Below are positions 50,149 through 62,227 of a DNA stretch of 64,000 bases, one piece after another. Positions within the stretch are counted from its first letter, which is position 1; each line of letters starts with the position of its first letter. Source of the stretch: Panax quinquefolius (taxonomy: Eukaryota; Streptophyta; Magnoliopsida; Apiales; Araliaceae); NCBI GenBank assembly GCA_020205615.1, contig CM035168.1, forward strand, positions 123,031,573-123,095,572, in the 5' to 3' direction. The position numbers and the translations under genes are program-made. The notes under the pieces are model-generated. The model did not search any database and was not told the origin of the DNA. It worked only from the letters and a program-made list of their open reading frames with translations.

Positions 50149-52990
50149 ACCTCCCTCCTTATGAAATTTTCGTCCTCGAAATTGGCGTGACGTACTGGTG
50201 TTTGAAAAGGTGAGGATACCTCGCTTTCATTTCCGTTTCCAATTCCCGGTGTCATTTCCTATATAGCATGATTCCTCCACAAAACTTTAACTTGTGGTAT
50301 GACCTTTCTTGGCGTAGGACATGCTCCTTCCTATCCAAGATCTTGACAGTACCTCCTCATACGTTAAGTCTTCTATTATCTCGTCCGGGTTCTAACTCTA
50401 TAACGTGGTTCGGGTCTTTCACATATTTACTGAAATGCGAGATATGTGAAACACATTATGAACACGAGACATACTTGGAGGTAACGCAAGTCTATAAGCT
50501 ACATTTCTACTCGGTCAAGAATTTGAAATGGACCAATAAATCGTGGATTGAGCTTTCTCTCTTCCCAAATCTTGTAACTCCCTTCCATGGAGCAACTCGT
50601 AATAATACACGATCCCCCACACTAAATTCCACGTCCTTTCGATGAAGATCCGCATAACTCTTTTGTCGATCTTGTCTTGGTTGTATACGTTGTCGAATCA
50701 TTTGGATCTTTTCGGTGAGTCATACGTCTTAACTTTCGGGTCCCAACAATGTTGCTTCACCCACCTCATCCCAACATATTGGAGAAGCGACATTTTCGTC
50801 CATATAATGCTTGAATGGAGCCACACCTATACTTGCTCGATAAGCTGTTGTTGTAGGAGAATTCCACCTGATGGTAAATACTTATCCCAACCGCCTTTTG
50901 AAGTCAGGACATGAGTCTTAATATATCTTCAAGAGTTTGAATAGTCCTCTCACGATTGTCCGTCCAGGTTTGGGGATGGTATGCGAACTAAATCGCAAAT
51001 CCGTGCCCATAGCTTTTTGCAAGCTAACCCAAAATCTTGAAGTGAATCTTGGGTCACGATCAAAACTATGGATCAGCATGCCATGCAACCTCACGATCTC
51101 ATTTACGTACATACTAGCAAAGGCGTTCGAGGAATAAGTCTCCGTATCGGAAGAAAATAAGCGATTTGGTTAATCTATCAACAATAACCCAAATAGCATT
51201 GATGCCTTGAGAAACCGTAGGAAGACCCGTGAACGAAATCCATGGTAATGTGTTCCCACTTCCATTTCGAATCTCAAGTGGTTGTAACGGACCCTTAGGT
51301 ACTAGATGATGCTGCCTTTACACGTTGTGAGTTAAACACATCGAGATAAACTTTGCAATCTCTCTCTTCATATTGTTCCACCAAAATGTATATGTCGAAG
51401 ATCACGATACATTTTAGTACTTCGAGGATGGATTGCAAATGGTGTTTTGTGTACCTCCATCATAATCTTGTACTTCAAATCAGTCGTTAGGAACCTGAAA
51501 GTCTAGAGTGGACTCAAGTATTCCTTCTTCATCAATTCTCGCTTAGGAATAGCTCCTTCTTGTACTTTCTTCTTCATACGCATCACTTTCGATTGGGGTG
51601 GCTTGAGCGGCTTTAACTAAAGTCGATTATACTCAGTATATCATCACGTGGGTACCTAGAGTTTTCATCTCCATCTCTATTATTTATAAATTATACGAAA
51701 TTAGTCTTTGATAATATCGTACTTCGTATCATATACGATCTTCTACTCAACACGTCATTTATCACGTTCGCTTTTCAAGATGGCGTGGTCGAGAACATGT
51801 CTTTGAAATGAGTCTCCTCTTGAGTTCTTGAAGCTCTTCCCACATTCCTTGCTCCATTCGAATTTTGTATCTCTACGAATTAAATTGCGTTAATGGAATA
51901 GCGATTCGAGAATATCCTTCAACGAATCTCCGATAATAACCAACTAAGCTGAAAGCTACGTATTTCGATTCATCGACTTAGTTGCTTCTCTCAATCGTGA
52001 CTCATATCCCAATCTTGGATAAGACGTCACAATGACACCTATCGCTTTACTATCGCATACGAATATGGCGCCCCCTATAGAGAGTCCGGCAGGTAAATTC
52101 CACAAAGGAAGTCACAAGATAAAGGCTCGGTACCAAATTCTATAGTTGAATTTTAACTCACGAAGTTCAATAGAGCCATTCGATATGAGATTTTAGAAAT
52201 GAGTTTATCTACGGGTTCAAATTCGATACAAAATTTAATATCGCTTTGGGAGTAAGCAAGAAATTCTTCGAGAAAATACGTCGGGAAAAATCAATAACAA
52301 CAAGAATATTATTCAAATCGGCGTGTCTTTATTCAAATCCATAACATGGACTAAGAAAACTTGACATCCGTAATAAACGAATGACTTCATGGCTTGATAT
52401 GAAAATGTTTGATTACAATGGTTTGATTGCTTGAATTGAATAATGAGTTGCTTAGAATATGAAAACTAACAACCTTTTAAAACAATCAATTTTGGCATGA
52501 TGAGTAGTTAACCTTAAAATCATCAAAAGCAAATATCTCTATAGAAATAAGGTTAATGGTAATGTGATAGTGCTAACTGAATCAAGCAAGATTTTTAAAC
52601 AACGGATGTAATGAAAGTTTCTCCTAATGGAGTCTCCACAGAGATAAGTCAAAGTTCAATTTCTCCGTAGTCAAGTTCAAGCGTTGAGCGCAAGCAAGAG
52701 AGATAAAAGAATGGGTAGAGCAAAGGTATCTAGTAAGGTATAAACTTTGCAAGAATTTATAATTAACTAACCCGTCTAACTTCGTTCGGGTTCCTCGTAT
52801 TTTAATTTGGCCACGACAAACGCTCTTCCAAGAATCGTTGACTTTGACTTTTACGGGACATCCTTTTGAGTCACCATTCATTGGACCTGGGTTTCGACAT
52901 CGTCTAATCTCGGCGATATGTTGTTCTTCTTTTCCACAATTATAGCATACCTTAAACTGTTGTGGGCGGGCCAATGATATGTCCCTCTTT
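50149..52990 (-). pseudogene. degenerate pol of element D (protease, RT remnants, integrase)
   Basis: On the minus strand a CCHC knuckle CYNCGKEE lies near 52930 and a protease-like STHSFISLACAQRLNLTTEK near 52700. Integrase appears in pieces: an EWKWEHITMDF-type core start near 51260 in broken frames, EIVRLHGMLIHSFDRDPRFTS at 51112-50918, and DRQKSYADLHRKDVEFSVGD / KGVTRFGKR at 50701-50507. A VLWRN-type chromodomain string lies near 50290. Stops and frameshifts are frequent and the YxDD box of reverse transcriptase was not found. Confidence 0.7.
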
Positions 52991-53640
52991 CCCAAGATTT
53001 GTAATATCGACCAGGTGGTCGTTCTCCTCCCTTAGAACCGATTACTTGGCGGTAATCGACGTCTTCACATGGTCGTTGTTGAATCTCCTCTTTTTAAAAT
53101 CTCCTCCCACTCGCTTTCTTCTATTTTCATGGCCACGATTACCACCGAGTGGTTACCGCCTTTTGTCCGTATTCTTCTTTCTCCATTGGTTATCGTTATT
53201 CGATGATCTTTATCTTGGTATAATCCACGGTTATGGTCCTCGGTTGAACGTCATACTCGTTATCTCATTTCTAACAACCGAGCCTCATTGACAACATCTG
53301 AATAGAGAAAATTTATGAGAAATGAGATCTCTTGGCGTATCTTAGGGTTTTAAACCTCTAAGAAACATCCGCGTCATCGTTCCTCCTCATTCTCCACCAA
53401 ATGAGGTCTGAAACGGATAACTCCATGAACTTCGCCTCGTCTTTGGGACACCGTCATGTTATTCTCGCTTTCTAGTCTAATAAACTCCACTTCCTTCGTA
53501 TACGAATACTTTCGAGGAAGTACTTGTTATTGAAGCATTTCAAACGTCTCCCACGACATCTTTGTGCGCAATTTGGATGGGTACGCTTCATGAGACTCCC
53601 ACCGATGAGTCTGTCCTCGCCACGGAACATAAAAGTAGCT
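52991..53640 (-). pseudogene. 3' part of gag of element D
   Basis: The inverted sequence parallels gag of element E at about 56917-57600, including the LNRFNNKYF-like and PHLVENE-like region and the basic stretch before the zinc knuckles. It begins abruptly at 53640, where the forward LTR of E follows. Confidence 0.6.
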
Positions 53641-53643
53641 AAC

Positions 53644-56365
53644 TTTTTATTATTTTGAAATAGTAAGGGTTGATTTGATTAATGTGGATAGTTAGGGGTT
53701 AAATACATAAATATTTCAAAATAAGCAAGTGGTTATAAAATATTCATTGTTGTCGGGGAATATTCGTTTGGTCGTGGAATATTCGTCATTTGTCGGGGAA
53801 TATTAAATACGGCACAAGACTGACCATGTGTGGGCTCCATAACTGAAAAGCGATTGGATGAGAAAAGCGACAAATATAAGTTGTTTAAAAATAACTGGCG
53901 TAGTTATTACAAATTAAGACCATTGGAATACCGATTGGTTAAAATACTGATGTCTGGCGTGGTTGCACAAAGAAGACACGGTATTGCATGTATTGTTGAA
54001 TTATTGATCCTTACGTAAGAAGGCACTACTCAATAATTTTCACGGTGAATTCTTGTTCGATATTTTATTTTATTGATTGATAATTGCTGCGTTGATATTT
54101 TATATTATTGTTGTTCAATAATTGTCACCGCACATTATCTCCATTATCGGATCAATAATTCATATTATTTGAATAATATTATTAGATAGCATTATTGGCA
54201 ATGTCTAGAAAGTTTACATCAAGGAGAGGTTTGGTCACCTAATTACTTGCCAAGAAAGGAGAAATCCTTATCTGGAAAGCCCCTCTTTCCAGGAGCTACT
54301 GGTTGTCATAATTGTGATTACGTAATATTATTTGTGAATAATTAATTATTGATTTATATGATAAGAAAATATTTATAAATGATGGATTTATTTGTTTTAT
54401 GTGGTTATAATTGAATGATTTAATGTTGAGGTGTTTTATCGGTAATTTTGTCGGAATGGAGGTATTAAAAATCAAATCAATTATTTTTACGATATATTAT
54501 GCGTGAGTTATAATTTTTAATCCAAACCGTTGGATCGTTGTAATTTTTGGATATATTATACATACATAAGTTGAGTATATGTCCACAAATTTTGAACCGT
54601 TAAAATGAACGAATGATTTGTTATGAATTTTAAGAGGTGGGCGATACGGAAATTAGGTTTATAATTGATTTTGGTGGAAAATTCTAGAATTGAGTGGGCC
54701 CCACTTGTGGTTGGTGAAGAAATGTGCTGAATTTTATTTCAAATGTGGTGGGTGGGAATAGTAGCGAGTAAAGCCATCGAGGTTGCAGAGTTAAGTCCGC
54801 TTGCGTCTTAACATTTTTCTATAAATAGAGGGCTAAGTTAGAATTGAAAATCACACCGTGAAACAAGTTTTCTCTTTCTCTCTATATTATTGAGCGTATT
54901 TTGTGAGTATTTAGATACTTTGAGAGTTCTTTTTCAAGACAAGTTTCATTCAAAGATCACTTCTTGACCTTTCATTCAAAATCTTGATTCTTTGAGGTAA
55001 GGGATATTATTTTTTTCGTAATGATATTATTTCTTCAATATCATTATCTTTGAAATGTTGATCGAAGTTTTATCAAATTTGGAACTTTTTCATGTATCGG
55101 GGTTACTTATTCATGAGTTACTATTCACGAGTTACTATTCATGAGTTTCTTATTCACGAATTCTTATTCACGAAAGTCTTATTACGTGAAGCGTGAAGAT
55201 GTTTTTTGTGGAATTTCTATCTTTTGGTGTCTGAGTTCTTATTCACGATATCGACTATTATTCACGATATCTGACTATTCACGATATCTGGCCTTTATTC
55301 AATAGAAAAATAAAATTTCTTCTTTTCGTCTGAAAATATCTATTCGGATACTAGCTTTGATTGTATCCATGTTTTGATCATTCTTGAATTTTACACCACT
55401 ATGATTATTTTTGAGGTATTGTTGGACATGGATAAAACAAATCTGAATCCTTAATCCTTAATTTTTGTCATTTTGTTTTCTTTCGAGTCGTTCTTTAAAA
55501 ATATTTTTCATCATTCTCGGTCTTAAATGATGATATTATTGAATATCTTTGGCACGTAGAAAGCAAAAGATGAATGATTTTCGAAGAATATCTTTGGCTG
55601 TAGTGAAGATGAGCAGTGTTTAAATGAACATGACCGGTGATGAATATCTTTGGCCTTTAGTGCAAAGATGAGCAGTGTTGAGATAAACATGACCGATTGA
55701 TGAATATCTTTGGCCTTTAGTGCGAAAAGATGAGCAGTGTTGAGATGAACACGACCGATCGATGAATATCTTTGGCACAGTGGTGCAAAGATGAATATTT
55801 GATTTGAGATGAATATTGATTGATGTTACTGAGGATAAAATATTGATGATGAATTTGTTAAATTCATAGATTATAGTAGATTTCATTCTCACGTAACTCT
55901 TACATGAATTATTATTTCACTGCGAATATTGATCTCGAAACTTGTTGTACATCAGATTCTATCAGGATTTTTCCTGTTGAAGACTAACGATAATTTGTTC
56001 TATATTATCTTAGTCATAACATTCTTCTTTTTGGGCTAGTTGAGCTCACCCTTTTCTTTTGTTGTTCCATTTTTTTCTTCGGGAGGCGAGAATGTAGCGA
56101 AAGTCTTAGTCGGGGTATGGAATGAAGGTTCAGAGAGTTGTTTAGTAGTCCTCACCATTTTTGTAAAATAATGTATCAATAATTATGATGGAGATTTATT
56201 TGCGTGTGGATATTGTCAGAAGACAATATTATATTTAAACTCACAGTATATATTGTCGTATTTCACACGACATTTGTATTATTGAAGTTGTAGTTTTGCT
56301 TTCTTATACCATGTATTTGGCATTTCAGAATGGGTGTTGTGTATACCTATTTTGGGGGCGTCACG
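53644..56365 (+). repeat. 5' LTR of element E (start truncated)
   Basis: Begins inside the LTR at TTTTTATTATTTTG and ends GGGGGCGTCACG before the primer site GTTGGTATCGAGC. A TATAAATAG box is at 54820. A 15-bp-scale TTATTCACGAG array lies at about 55105-55280 and a hairpin array at 55535-55800. Confidence 0.82.
55535..55800 (+). repeat. tandem ATCTTTGGC...GTGCAAAGAT hairpin array in LTR E
   Basis: Four to five units of about 60 bp, each with AATATCTTTGGC, a short loop and GTGCAAAGATGA, followed in some by GCAGTGTTGAGATAAACA. ATCTTTG and CAAAGAT can pair. The 3' LTR has six such units at about 61360-61660, and further copies stand in LTR B', D and F in differing numbers. Confidence 0.75.
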
Positions 56366-56555
56366 GTTGGTATCGAGCTTAGGGATATGATCTCTGGCGG
56401 AGATCGGGGAATAGAACTAGGAGGGGAGAGGCGAGTAAATCCTTCGCTAGTGTGTCCCACCTAAGCTTATTTGTTAGTTGAAGTCAAGTATATAGGGATA
56501 TTATGTGATATATTGATTTCTTAATTAACCCCTTGTTTTATGACGAGATTTGAGA

Positions 56556-57650
56556 ATGTCGAATGAGAATATTAATGATGGAGTAAATGAGACCGTGGAG
56601 ATGCTCAGATTTACCAACGAGGAGAAGCGTGCACACAGTGACAATGTACCTCTATGAAACAACACCACTTTGGTAGATGATGAGCGAGGGGATGTTTAGA
56701 AGCTTTTTGTAGTTTATGCAAAATTAGGCGAGGAGACTCGTGTTCAAAATATAGGAGGAAATGATAGCAATTCACGGTGGTCACAAAAGCAGTTCAAAGA
56801 GTTGGGACCACGAATGCACGGGGAAAGCGGATCCGATTAAAGGCGGAGGCGTGGGTCAAACAAATTACTAAGATATTCGATGTCTTGGGATGCACGGAGG
56901 AGCAGAAAGTTCCATTCGCCACCTTTATGTCCGTGGTGAAATGATTCTTGGTGGAAATCGTGAAGCGTACCCATCCAATTTGACTTTTCGGCGTATGTGT
57001 GGGAGAGCGTTTGAACAGATTCAATAACAAGTACTTCCACGAAAGTATTAAATCGTATATAAAGGAAGTGGAGTTTATTAGACTAGAAGCGAGAATAACA
57101 TGGCGGTGTCCCGAAGACGAGGCGAAGTTCGCGCGGAGTTATCGAGTTGCACCTCATTTGGTGGAGAATGAGAGCGTATGGACGCGGATGTTTACGAGAG
57201 GTTTGAAACACTACATACATCGGTATCTCATTCTCATAAATTTTCTCTCTATTCGGATGTTGTCAGGCAGGCTCGGTTGTTAGAGTGAGATAACGAGTAC
57301 ATTCTACCGGGGACCATAACCGGATCTCATCAAGATAGCGGTCATCGAATAACGATAACCAGCGGAGAAAGAAGAATACGGGCAAAGGCGGTAACCACTC
57401 TGGTGGTAATCGTGGCCGTGAAAATAGAAGAAGCGAGTCGGGAGGAGATTTTAAAAGAGGAGATTCAACAACGACCATTTGAAGGCGTCGGTACGCCAAG
57501 ATGTAGCAACTAGTTTTAAGGGAGGAGAACGACCACCGGTCGTATGTTACAAATGCGGGAAAGAGGGACATATTAGCCCAAACTGCCCACAACAGTTTAA
57601 GGTATGCTATAATTGTGGAAAAGAAGGACATATCGCTCGAGATTAGACGA
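56556..57650 (+). pseudogene. gag of element E, disrupted
   Basis: Starts at an ATG 190 bases after the LTR. It shows a gag core across frames (AWVKQITKIFDVLGCTEEQK, ERLNRFNNKYFHES, VEFIRLEARI, PHLVENE), a basic linker and two zinc knuckles. The first, [14 protein letters not shown] (57545-57586), is complete; the second, [13 protein letters not shown], ends in a stop where its last cysteine should be. At least three frame breaks precede it. Confidence 0.7.
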
Positions 57651-57699
57651 TGTCGAAACCGATCCAATGAATGGTGACTCAAAAGGATGTCGAGAAAAG

Positions 57700-59444
57700 T
57701 CAAAGTCAGCGGTTCTTGGAAAGAGCGTTTGTCGTGGCCGGTCAAAATGCGAGGAACTTCGAACGAAGTTAGCGCGGGTTAGTTAATTATAAATTCTTGC
57801 GAAGTTTATACCTTACTTGAATCTGGGTTCTACCCATTCTTTTATCTCTTTGTTTTGCGCCAGCGTTTGAACTTGACTACGGAGAAATTAGACTTTGACT
57901 TATTTATGGAGACTCTGTTAGGAGAAACTTTCATTACATCCATTGTTTAGAAATCTTGCTTGATTCAGGTTGGCACTATCACATTACACGTTAACCTTAT
58001 TTCTATAGAGATATTTGCTTTTGATGTGATTTTAAGGTTAACTACTCATCGTGCCAAATTGATTGCTTTCGTAAGGTTGTTAGTTTTCATATTCTAAGCA
58101 ACCGTTATTCAATTCAAGCAATCAATCAAACATTTTCTTATCAAGCCATGAAGTCATTCGTTTATTACGGATGTCAAGTTTTCTTAGTCCATGTTATGGA
58201 TTTGAATAAAGACACGTCAGATTTGAATAATATTCTTGTTGTTATTGATTTTTCCTGACGTATTTTCGAAGAATTTCTTGGCTTACTCCCAAAGCTTCGA
58301 TATTAAATTTTGTATCGAATTTGAACCCAGACAAAACTCATTTCTAAAATCTCATATCGAATGGCTCTATTGAACTTCGTGAGTTAAAAATTCAACTATA
58401 GAATTTGGTACTGAGCCTTTATCTTGTGACTTCCTTTGTGGAATGCACTGGAAGCGCTTCTCTCTGTAAGGGGACGTCATATTAAATGCGATAGTAAAGC
58501 GATAGGTGTCATTGTGACGTCTTATCAAGGTTGGGATATGAGTCACGATTGAGAACAACCTAAGTCGGTGAATCGAAATAACGTAGTTTTCTAGGCTTAG
58601 TTGGTTATTATCGGAGATTCGTTGAAGGATATTCTCGAATCGCTATTCCATTAACGTAGCTAACTTCGTAGAGATACAAAATTCGAATGGAGCAAAGAAT
58701 GTGGGAAGAGCTTGAAGAACTCAAGAGGAGACTCATTTCAAAAGATATGTTACGACCATGCCATCCCGAAAAAGCGAACGTGGTAGGCGGCGTGTTGAGT
58801 AGAAGATCGTATACAAATCACGAGTACGATATTGTCAAAGACTCATTTCAGTATAATATACAAATAATAGAGATGGAGATGAAAACTGTAGGTACCGGCG
58901 TGATGATATCTGAGTACGTGATGATATACGAGTATAATCGACTTTAATCGATAAAGTTAAAGTCATTCAAGCTACACACCGAGTGATGAATTTGAAGAAG
59001 GAGGTGAAAGAAGTTGTTATTTCAAAAGCGAGAATCGGTGAGGTGAGGAAAGCTCAAACGTTCGATTTATTTGAAATCCTCGATCGAGTAGAAGCGTGGC
59101 TATAAACTTCGCTTAACGCTTAAGTATGGCGTGTTCATAGCGTTTTCACGTATCGATGTTACGTAAATATGTGGACGACCGAACTACGTCATTGAGTTAG
59201 AACCCGGACGAGATAGCCAGAAGACTTAACGTATGAGGAGGTACTGTCAAGATTTTGGATAGGAAGGAGCATGTCTACGCATGAAAGGTCATACCACAAG
59301 TTAAAGTTTTGTGGAGGAATCATGCTTATAGAGGAAATGACACAGGAATTGGAAAGCGGAAATGAAAGCGAGGTATCCTCATCTTTTGAAACACACAGTA
59401 TCGTCACGTCGATTTCGAGGACGAAATTTCATAAGGAGGGAGGT
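57700..59444 (+). pseudogene. pol remnant of element E with internal deletions
   Basis: A degraded protease (57760-58130) leads into the entry of reverse transcriptase (LPKASILNFVSNLNPD, IELRELKIQL near 58290-58395). The frame then jumps to the end of reverse transcriptase (GYYRRFVEGYSRIAIPL near 58600), to RNase H end fragments (PEKANVVGGVLSRRS near 58765), and finally to the pol C-terminus (59011-59444). The catalytic centres of reverse transcriptase, RNase H and integrase are all absent. Confidence 0.65.
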
Positions 59445-62227
59445 TGTAAGACCGAAATTTTTTAAATAAAAGGAATTTCCTTTATTTATTATTTTGAAAT
59501 AGTAAGGTTGATTTGATTAATGTGGATAGTTAGGGGTTAAATACGTAAATATTTCAAAATAAGCAAGTGGTTATAAAATATTCATTGTTGTCGGGGAATA
59601 TTCGTTTGATCGTGGAATATTAAATGATCGTCGGGGAATATTAAATGCGACTAGCTTGACCATGTGTGGGCTCCATGTGAAAGCGATTGGATGAGGAAAA
59701 GCGACAAATATAAGTTGTTTAAAAATAAGCGGCGTAGTTATTACAATTAAGACCTGTTGGAATACCCGGTGGTTAAAATACGATGTCTGGCGTGTGGTTG
59801 CGACAAAGAAATATTACGGTACGCAGTATTATTGAATTATTGATCCTTACGTAAGAAGGCTTTACTCAATAATTTTCGCAGTAATTCTTTGTTCGATATT
59901 TTATTTTATTGATTCAATAATTCTTTGCGTTGATATTTTATATTATTGTTGTTCGATAATTGTCACTTTGCATTATCTCCATTATCGGATCAATAATTCA
60001 TATTATTTGAATAATATTATTAGATAGCATTATTGGCAATGTCTAGAAAGTTACATCGAGGAGAGGTTTGGTCACCTAATTGCGGCCGAAAGAGGAGAAA
60101 TCCTTATCGAGAAAGCCCCTCTTTCTGAGGAGCGGCGTGGTTGTCATAATTGTGATTACGTAATATTATTTGTGAATAATTAATTATTGATTTATATGAT
60201 AAGAAAATATTTATAAATGATGGATTTATTTGTTTTATGTGGTTATAATTGAATGATTTAATGTTGAGGTGTTTTATCGGTAATTTTGCCGGAATGGAGG
60301 TATTAAAATTAAATCAATTATTTTTACGATATATTCGCGTGAGTTATAATTTTTTAATCAAATAGTTGGATCGTTGTAATTTTTGGATATGTTATACATA
60401 CATAAGTTGAGTATATGTCCACAAATTTTGAACAGAATTAAAAATGAACGAATGATTTGTTATGAATTTTAAGAGGTGGTGATTAGGAAATTAGGTTTAT
60501 AATTGATTTTGGTGGAAAATTCTAGAATTGAGTGGGCCCCACTTGTGGTTGGTGAAGAAATGTGCTGAATTTTATTTCAAATGTGGTGGGTGGGAATAGT
60601 AGCGAGTAAAAGCCATCGTGTCATGGAGTTAAGTGCGCTTGACGTCTTTAACATTTTCCTATAAATAGAGAGGCTAAGTTAGAATTGAAAATCACACGAA
60701 ACAAGTTTTTCTCTTTCTCTCTATATTATTGAGCGTATTTTGTGAGTATTTAGATACTTTGAGAGTTCTTTCATTGTCAAAGACAAGTTTCATTCAAAGA
60801 TCACTTCCGACCTTTCATTAGAAATCTCGATTCTTTGAGGTAAGGGATATTATTTTTTTTCGTAATGATATTATTTCTTGATATCATTATCTTTGAAATG
60901 TTGATCTGAAGTTTTATCAAATTTGGAACTTTTTCATATGGGTTACTTATTCATGAGTTCTTATTCACGAGTTCTTATTCATGATTCTTATTCACGAGTT
61001 CTTATTCACGAGTAAGTCTTATTATCATAAGCGTGAAGATGTTTTTTGTGGAATTTCTATCTTTTGGTGTGAGATTCTTATTCACGATACTCTGGCCTTT
61101 ATTCACGATATCTGACACTATTCATAGAAAAATAAAATTTCTTCTTTTTCGTCAAAATATCTATTCGGATACTAGCTTTGATTGTATCCATGTTTTGATC
61201 ATTCTTGAATTTTACACCACTATGATTATTTTTGAGGTATTGTTGGACATGGATAAAACAAAGTACGAATCCTTAATCCTTAATTTTTGTCATTTTGTTT
61301 CTTTGGATTCGTTCTTTAAAAATATTTTCATCATTCTCGGTCTTAAATGATGATATTATTAAATATCTTTGGCTTGTAGTGCAAAGATGAATGATTTCTG
61401 AAGAATATCTTTGGCTCGTAGTGTAAAAGATGAATGATTTGAAGAATATCTTTGGCTCAGTAGTGCAAAGATGAGCAGTGTTTAAATGAACATGACCGAT
61501 CGATGAATATCTTTGGCCTTTAGTGCAAAGATGAGCAGTGTTGAGATAAACACGAATGGATTGATGAATATCTTTTGGCCTTTAGTGCAAAGATGAGCAG
61601 TGTTGAGATGATATGACCGATGATGAATATCTTTGGCAGTAAAGTGCAAAGATGAATATTTGATTTGAGATGAATATTGATTGATGTTACGAGGATAAAA
61701 TATTGATGATGGACCGTTAAATTCATAGATTATAGTAGATTTCATTCTCTACGTAACTCTTTCTATGAATTATTATTTCATTGCGAATATTGATCCGAAA
61801 CTTGTTATCTATTGTATTCTATCGATTTTTCCCTGTTGAAGACTAACGATAATTTGTTCTATATTATCTTAGTCATAACATTCTTCTTTGGGCTAGTTGA
61901 GCTCACCCTTTTCCTTGTTGTTCCATTTTTCTTCTCGGGGAGGCGAGAATGTAGCGAAGTCTTAGTCGGGGTATGGAATGAAGGTTCTAGAGAGAGTTGT
62001 TTAGTAGTCCTCACCATTTTTGTAAAATAATGTATCAATAATTATGATGGGGATTTATTTTGCGTGTGGATATTGTCTAGAAGACAATATTATATTTAAA
62101 CTCACAGATATATATTGTCGTATTTCACACCGACATTTGTATTATTGAAGTTGTAGTTGCTTGCTTGTACCATGTATTTGGCGACTCGAGAATGGGTGTT
62201 GTGTATACCTATTTTGGGGGCGTCACA
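59445..62227 (+). repeat. 3' LTR of element E
   Basis: 2783 bp from TGTAAGACCG after the polypurine tract AAGGAGGGAGG to GGGGGCGTCACA. TATAAATAG lies at 60660. The followers ATGAG are the presumed right target duplication. Confidence 0.85.

Larger units (their letters stand above)
47567..53640 (-). mobile_element. element D: inverted, 5'-truncated chromovirus-type Ty3/gypsy copy
   Basis: Read on the minus strand it runs gag (from 53640), zinc knuckle, protease, reverse transcriptase remnants, integrase, chromodomain-like end, polypurine tract and a full 3' LTR. The first part of gag and the 5' LTR are missing. It keeps integrase sequence that element E has lost. The inferred lineage is Tekay/Del because of the long LTRs and the integrase-plus-chromodomain ending. 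Confidence 0.75.
53644..62227 (+). mobile_element. element E: long-LTR chromovirus-type retrotransposon with a gutted internal region
   Basis: Two LTRs of 2.7-2.8 kb enclose 3.08 kb of internal DNA. The 5' LTR lacks its first ~35 bases at the junction with D, so no left target duplication remains; ATGAG follows the 3' LTR. The element appears to have inserted in LTR F, which resumes at 62228. Confidence 0.8.

Noticed and set aside
61360..61660. Regularly spaced repeats that look like a CRISPR array
   Set aside because: Units are adjacent and diverged with no unique spacers, and they lie in a plant LTR.
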